Part shown: one piece after another, positions 60,095 through 64,000 of the stretch
Numbering within the stretch: position 1 is the stretch's first letter
Layout of the letters: each line of letters starts with the position of its first letter
NCBI GenBank assembly: GCA_963755695.1
Contig: CAVWLB010000001.1
Coordinates: forward strand, 992,001-1,056,000
DNA from: QHWT01 sp963755695
Lineage (GTDB): Bacteria > Acidobacteriota > Vicinamibacteria > Vicinamibacterales > 2-12-FULL-66-21
Length of the DNA: 64,000 nt
Direction of reading: 5' to 3'
Translations under genes and position numbers: made by a program
The notes under the pieces: generated by a model
What the model saw: only the letters and a program-made list of their open reading frames with translations
Database searches by the model: none
What the model was told of the DNA's origin: nothing

Positions 60095-60113
60095 AGAATT
60101 GACGGTCAATTCT
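60095..60113. promoter_or_regulatory. Perfect 9-base-arm palindrome (possible operator)
   Basis: The arms AGAATTGAC (60095-60103) and GTCAATTCT (60105-60113) surround a single G. The palindrome is AT-rich in a GC-rich region and lies just upstream of the putative -35 box of the carbonic anhydrase gene, so it could be an activator or repressor site. It could also be the terminator stem of the upstream PQQ-like gene, but no T-run follows. Confidence 0.45.
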
Positions 60114-60136
60114 GTCGTGCCGAGCAGCGTCTGTCA

Positions 60137-60269
60137 GACCTCGGACCTCGGACCTCGCACTGCGGACCTCGGACTACGGATCTCGGACCTCGGACTACGG
60201 ACCTCGGACTACGGACCTCGGACTTCGGACCTCGCCTTTCGCCCCTCGCCTCTCGCCCCTCGCCCCTCG
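60137..60269. repeat. About nineteen degenerate 7-nt GACCTCG units, abutting a stop codon
   Basis: The units read GACCTCG (several), GACTACG, GATCTCG, CACTGCG, GACTTCG, then drift to CCTTTCG, CCCCTCG and CCTCTCG towards 60269, three bases before the stop codon of the minus-strand PQQ-like gene (60273). The heptamer is the one in the perfect array at 25816-25885; here it is longer and degenerate. Confidence 0.9.
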
Positions 60270-60272
60270 CGT

Positions 60273-61511
60273 CTACTTCGCCTTGACGTCGTACACCGCC
60301 AGCGTCCCCTGATTACGCAAGTAGAGCCGGCCGCTGCTGACCACCGGGTGGGCCCAGCTCGGGAGCCCCTGGTCGGCGATCGTGAAGCGTCCCTTTTCGT
60401 TGTAGCCGTTCGGCGTCGCTTCGGCGAGGCCGACCACGTTGTTTTCACCTTGTATATAGAGGTTACCGTCGGCGTAGGTGACCGTGCCCTTGCCGACGCT
60501 GCGGTCGCGCCAGATCTGCTTGCCCGTGGCGAATTCCAGGCAGGTCAGGATCGAATCGTTGAAGCCGTACAGATAGCCGTTCACCAGCACGACGCCGCCG
60601 TGATGGTTCTTCATGTTGCGGGTGAAATAGATCTCGTTCGCCTTCACCTCGCCGTTCTCAGCGGTGAGGCCGAGCAACGCGGCTCCGGTGTCGTACGCCG
60701 AGGTGTAGAACACCTTGTTGTCGAAGAAGATGGGCGTGGAGATGTTGGCGACGTTGTTCGCGGCGCGCTCGTACCGCCACATCAGCTTTCCATCGGCGGC
60801 GCGCACACCGACGGCAGCTTGCGAGGTGAGCGTGGTGTAGGTGCGGATGCCACCGACCTCGGCGACTACGGGCGACGAGTAGCCGGCCGCATCGTTGAGC
60901 TCCTTGGCCGTCCAGATCGTCTTGCCGGTCATCTTGTCGAGCGCCACGATGCTGGCACTGGAGCCGCCGGGTGAGACGATCACGTTCTTGCCGTCGACCA
61001 GCGGCGACTCACTGATCAACCATCGCAGGTTCCGCCCGTTGAAGTCCTTGAGGATGTTGCGCTGCCAGACGGCGCTGCCGTCCGTTTTCAGGCAGGCGAG
61101 GTCGCCGCTTTCAGTCAGCACGTACAACCGGTCGCCATCAAGGGTAGGGGTACCCCGCGGTCCGTCACCTTTATCGTTCGATGCCGACGGCCCGAGGGCT
61201 TTCGACCACAGTGGCTTGCCGTCCGCGCGATTCAACGCTGACACAATGCTCGTCGAACCCTTCATGCCCTGGACGTAGATCCGGTCCCCCTTGACCGCAA
61301 CCGAGCCATAGCCGCCGCCGAGGTTCGACGCCGACCAGAGGAGAGCTGGTCCTGATGCCGGCCATTCCTTCAGCAGTCCCGTCTCTTTGGACAACCCGTT
61401 CCGGTCGGGACCTTGCCACTGAGGCCAGTCGCCCGTCGTTGATTGTCCGTCCGTCACGATACTCATCCCTACGACGATCCCGATGGCGAACAAAGTGCGC
61501 GCGGTCTTCAT
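60273..61511 (-). CDS. Secreted PQQ-binding-like beta-propeller repeat protein
   Basis: A 412-residue protein with signal peptide (MKTARTLFAIGIVVGMSIVT). The mature start WPQWQGPDRNGLSKETGLLK matches the propeller paralogue at 20640-21977. Blade motifs include ALNRADGKPLWSKALG, ALDKMTGKTIWTAKELN and CLEFATGKQIWRDRSVG, with YLRNQGTLAVYDVKAK at the end. ATG 61511 has GAGGAG a few bases upstream; a longer frame to 61586 lacks support. No partner enzyme is adjacent. Function unknown beyond the fold. Confidence 0.87.
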   Translation of the reverse strand: MKTARTLFAIGIVVGMSIVTDGQSTTGDWPQWQGPDRNGLSKETGLLKEWPASGPALLWSASNLGGGYGSVAVKGDRIYVQGMKGSTSIVSALNRADGKPLWSKALGPSASNDKGDGPRGTPTLDGDRLYVLTESGDLACLKTDGSAVWQRNILKDFNGRNLRWLISESPLVDGKNVIVSPGGSSASIVALDKMTGKTIWTAKELNDAAGYSSPVVAEVGGIRTYTTLTSQAAVGVRAADGKLMWRYERAANNVANISTPIFFDNKVFYTSAYDTGAALLGLTAENGEVKANEIYFTRNMKNHHGGVVLVNGYLYGFNDSILTCLEFATGKQIWRDRSVGKGTVTYADGNLYIQGENNVVGLAEATPNGYNEKGRFTIADQGLPSWAHPVVSSGRLYLRNQGTLAVYDVKAK

Positions 61512-61611
61512 GGCAGCTCCTCGATTTGGCCGAGCCAGGATCGCAAAACGGGCCTTTACGCTGCGATAGAATGACGACCCGGACATCGCGTCTTTTGACG
61601 AACAAAATACT

Positions 61612-64000
61612 ATGACGGCCTTGCTCGCGCTGATGTTAACAGCGGCCCTGGCATTACCCGCAGCCGCTCAGACTCCGTTCGCCTCCATTCGAGGTGTCGT
61701 GCTCGACCCCTCGGCGATGCCGATCCCCGGGGTACAGGTCACCATCGTCCAGCTCGATACCGGTGAACGCCGAACCGTCACCGCCGACGGCACCGGACAA
61801 TTCGTGGTGGCGGCCATTCCGTCGGGGACGCACACGATCGAGGTCGAGCACGCGGGATACAAGACCTACACGCAACAGATCCGACTGCAGGTTGGCGAAG
61901 AGCGCCGCGTCGATATCCAGTTGACGCTGGGCGCTCGTGACGAAAGCGTGACGGTTACCGCGCCGGCGGTGTCGGTCGAGCGGCTGCGTCCGGCACGGAC
62001 GACCGCCATTGACGGCGAGCAGATTCGCGGGCTCCCGCTCGATGGCCGCAACTTCCTGGAGCTCAGCCTGCTTGCGCCGGGCACCGCCCCCGAGGCCCAG
62101 GGATCCGCGGCATCGGTGCGCGGCGACTTCGCATTTCACGTCAACGGCGGCCGGGAAGATTCAAACGGGTATCTGCTCGATGGCGTGCTCAACGTCGATC
62201 CGAAACTGAACACGCTGGGGGTTGCGCCGCCCGTCGACGCGGTGCAGGAGTTCGAGCTGGTGACCAGCACCGCCGACGCATCCTTCGGCCGCAATAGCGC
62301 CGGACAGGTGAACGTGGTGGTCAAGAGCGGCGCCAACAGCGCGCACGGGACCGCGTACGAGTTCTTTCGCGATCAGGCGCTGAACGCGGCGAACGCCTTT
62401 GCGCCGACGAACGAACCGGATCCGGCTTACAGCCGTCACCAGTTCGGCGGCGCGATTGGCGGACCAATCGTGAGAAACCGCGCCTTCTTCTTCGGTGATT
62501 ACGAGGGCCTGCGCACCCGCGAAGGGATCACGACGGTCACCAACGTGCCGACGGCGGCCGAGCGCAACGGGGACTTTTCCCAGAGCCTCTCGCCGCCGCC
62601 ATTCAATCTGTTCACCCAGCAGCCGTTCGCGAACGGCGTGATTCCGCCGGCGTTCATCAATCCTATCGGACGCTCGATCGCGGCGCTCTATCCACTACCC
62701 AATCGGAATGTGCCATTCCAGAATTTCGTGTCGTCGCCGATCAGCACCGACCGGCGCGATCAATTCGATCTTCGCGTCGATCATTCGACCAGGCCGGGCG
62801 CAACGCTCACTGCGCGATACAGCTTCAGCGATCGCGATTTCTTCGAGCCGTTTTCTCCCGGGTTCCCGCTGGTCCCGGGCTTCGGAACCACCGCGCCTCG
62901 CCGGGCGCAAAACGCCATGGTCGGCGATCGGCGCGTGCTATCGAATGATCTCCTGAACGAGGTGCGCTTCGGATACACCCGGGTCCACGCGGGAGCCTTT
63001 CAACAAAGCAGCACCAACATCAATCAGCAGGTTGGATTACCTACCGTGTCGACCGATCCACGCGACGAGGGATTGAGCTTGATCAGCCTCACGGGATATT
63101 CGCCACTCGGCGACGACTACAACACCCCGCAAGAAAGCACCACCAATCAGTTCCAGATTTCCGATGCGCTCACCTACGCGCTCGGCCGGCACCTGGTGCG
63201 AACCGGTGTCGATGTGCGCACGGTCTCACAGGACGCGTTTCGCCACATCCAGGCTCGCGGTTTCCTCAGCTTTGCCGATCAGGCGCAGCTGACGGGAAAT
63301 GGGCTCGCTGATCTCCTGCTCGGCCTTCCGGTCACGACCGGTGTCGCGCGTCTCGACAATCCACAGCGCCTCCGCACGAACAGCTACGGATTATTCGTGC
63401 ACGACAGCTTTGCGGTGAGCTCCCGGCTGACCCTGACGGCTGGCCTGCGCTACGAGTACAACGCGCCTCCCCACGATGCCGACAACCGTGCGGCCGTCTA
63501 CGACCCGGCTACCGGCTCGATCGTGCAGGTCGGCACCAATGGCGTGCCGCGCGGCGGATACGAGCCCGATCACAACAATTGGGCACCCCGCATTGGCGCG
63601 GCCTGGAGCCTCGACGAATCGGCCAGGACCGTCGTCCGCGCCGGATACGGCATCTACTACGATCAGTCGGCGCTCGCCCCTGGCGAAGGGCTTTACTTCA
63701 ATCCGCCGTACTTCGATCTCCGCGTGTTCTTTCCGTTGCCGGGCTCCCTGTTGTCGATCAACGATCCCTACCCGGAGCAGTTTCCAATCTTCATTCCGCC
63801 GTCAGCGACGACGTATCAGCGCGACTTCCAGACCGCCTACCTGCACCAATGGAATATCAACCTGCAGCGTCAACTCGGGCCGTCGAGGGTTGTCGACATC
63901 GCGTACGTCGGATCCAAGGGACGGGACCTGCTGCGCGGCCGCGACATCAACCAGGCTGATGCAAGCCCTCAAGTACCCAACCTGCGGCCGAACCCCTTGT
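61612..64000 (+). CDS. TonB-dependent receptor (Oar-like), N-terminal part cut by the window edge
   Basis: An open frame of 796 codons reaches the window end. A signal peptide (LALMLTAALALPAAAQ) is followed by a carboxypeptidase-regulatory-like domain (SIRGVVLDPSAMPIPGVQVT; GTHTIEVEHAGYKTY), then a plug domain (GLPLDGRNFLELSLLAPGTA; NGYLLDGVLNVDP; GQVNVVVKSGANSAHGTAYE) and the beginning of the barrel (FFFGDYEGLRTREG; LRYEYNAPP; YLHQWNINLQRQLG). This is the Oar/acidobacterial TonB-receptor type, usually about 1000-1100 residues. It imports large nutrients such as oligosaccharides or acts in adhesion. It is divergent from the PQQ-like gene with a 100-base gap. Confidence 0.93.
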   Translation, partial: MTALLALMLTAALALPAAAQTPFASIRGVVLDPSAMPIPGVQVTIVQLDTGERRTVTADGTGQFVVAAIPSGTHTIEVEHAGYKTYTQQIRLQVGEERRVDIQLTLGARDESVTVTAPAVSVERLRPARTTAIDGEQIRGLPLDGRNFLELSLLAPGTAPEAQGSAASVRGDFAFHVNGGREDSNGYLLDGVLNVDPKLNTLGVAPPVDAVQEFELVTSTADASFGRNSAGQVNVVVKSGANSAHGTAYEFFRDQALNAANAFAPTNEPDPAYSRHQFGGAIGGPIVRNRAFFFGDYEGLRTREGITTVTNVPTAAERNGDFSQSLSPPPFNLFTQQPFANGVIPPAFINPIGRSIAALYPLPNRNVPFQNFVSSPISTDRRDQFDLRVDHSTRPGATLTARYSFSDRDFFEPFSPGFPLVPGFGTTAPRRAQNAMVGDRRVLSNDLLNEVRFGYTRVHAGAFQQSSTNINQQVGLPTVSTDPRDEGLSLISLTGYSPLGDDYNTPQESTTNQFQISDALTYALGRHLVRTGVDVRTVSQDAFRHIQARGFLSFADQAQLTGNGLADLLLGLPVTTGVARLDNPQRLRTNSYGLFVHDSFAVSSRLTLTAGLRYEYNAPPHDADNRAAVYDPATGSIVQVGTNGVPRGGYEPDHNNWAPRIGAAWSLDESARTVVRAGYGIYYDQSALAPGEGLYFNPPYFDLRVFFPLPGSLLSINDPYPEQFPIFIPPSATTYQRDFQTAYLHQWNINLQRQLGPSRVVDIAYVGSKGRDLLRGRDINQADASPQVPNLRPNPL

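Larger units (their letters stand above)
59975..60272. other. 298-bp gap: likely promoter, a perfect palindrome and a heptamer array
   Basis: Nearest the carbonic anhydrase start is about 85 bases without recognisable structure. A possible minus-strand promoter has -35 TTGACC (60089-60084) and -10 GATAAT (60064-60059), but the 19-base spacing is long. A perfect palindrome sits at 60095-60113 and a 7-nt tandem array from 60137 to the stop codon of the PQQ-like gene. Confidence 0.5.

Overview
The window looks like a chromosomal segment of a GC-rich Acidobacteriota genome, most likely the Vicinamibacteria (subdivision 6) lineage. This is inferred from gene content: five MacB/FtsX-type permeases of the acidobacterial (ADOP) kind plus a decayed sixth, two PadR-ADOP pairs, several secreted VWA-domain proteins, an Oar-type TonB-dependent receptor with a carboxypeptidase-like N-terminal domain, and periplasmic GMC/gluconate-dehydrogenase-type sugar oxidation. 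No rRNA, tRNA, CRISPR array or complete insertion sequence was seen.

Layout. 1-3.8 kb: two divergent ADOP permeases around an ADOP remnant. 3.9-7.1 kb: a sugar-oxidation operon (GMC oxidoreductase, Tat-exported small subunit, TIM-barrel sugar isomerase/epimerase). 7.5-9.1 kb: a secreted carboxylesterase. 9.1-14.6 kb: three consecutive ABC exporter half-transporters. 14.7-16.5 kb: a split LigD (ligase, then polymerase) without Ku. 16.5-22.5 kb: a lipoprotein hydrolase, a PadR-ADOP pair, a PQQ-like beta-propeller protein and an orphan PadR. 22.5-23.0 kb: a gene-free stack of inverted and direct repeats containing a 295-bp element with perfect 14-bp terminal inverted repeats. 23.0-28.3 kb: a membrane-anchored OB-fold-like protein, an acyl desaturase, a tartrate/malate-type dehydrogenase, an SLC13/DASS anion transporter and a Tat-type hydrolase. 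28.4-38.5 kb: a J-domain protein, then a four-gene minus-strand operon (large exported protein, two VWA proteins, ADOP permease).

38.6-45.3 kb: a decayed outer-membrane-type gene, then a sigma factor, an anti-sigma-like membrane protein, a TPR-CHAT peptidase with intact His/Cys dyad, and a diheme cytochrome. 45.4-48.5 kb: a PadR-ADOP pair. 48.5-49.9 kb: a broken PIN toxin and a VOC protein. 50-59.1 kb: a Bat-type operon (membrane protein, MoxR, DUF58, BatA-like VWA, double-VWA protein) continuing into two secreted lectin-fold/DUF1080 proteins. 59.2-64 kb: a periplasmic beta-carbonic anhydrase, a second PQQ-like propeller protein and the start of a TonB-dependent receptor.

Two sequence-level patterns stand out. 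First, many intergenic gaps hold tandem arrays of 7-8-nt units (GAGAACCY, GGACCTC, GGCAGGA, a GTGATTTG-like unit) that begin or end within 0-3 nt of a stop codon and are often arranged as large inverted repeats. Second, about a dozen one-base frame breaks, most at homopolymers, are packed into 51.43-53.40 kb through MoxR, DUF58 and the start of the BatA-like gene. They look like consensus errors, not decay; isolated breaks also occur near 36.4 kb and 48.9 kb.
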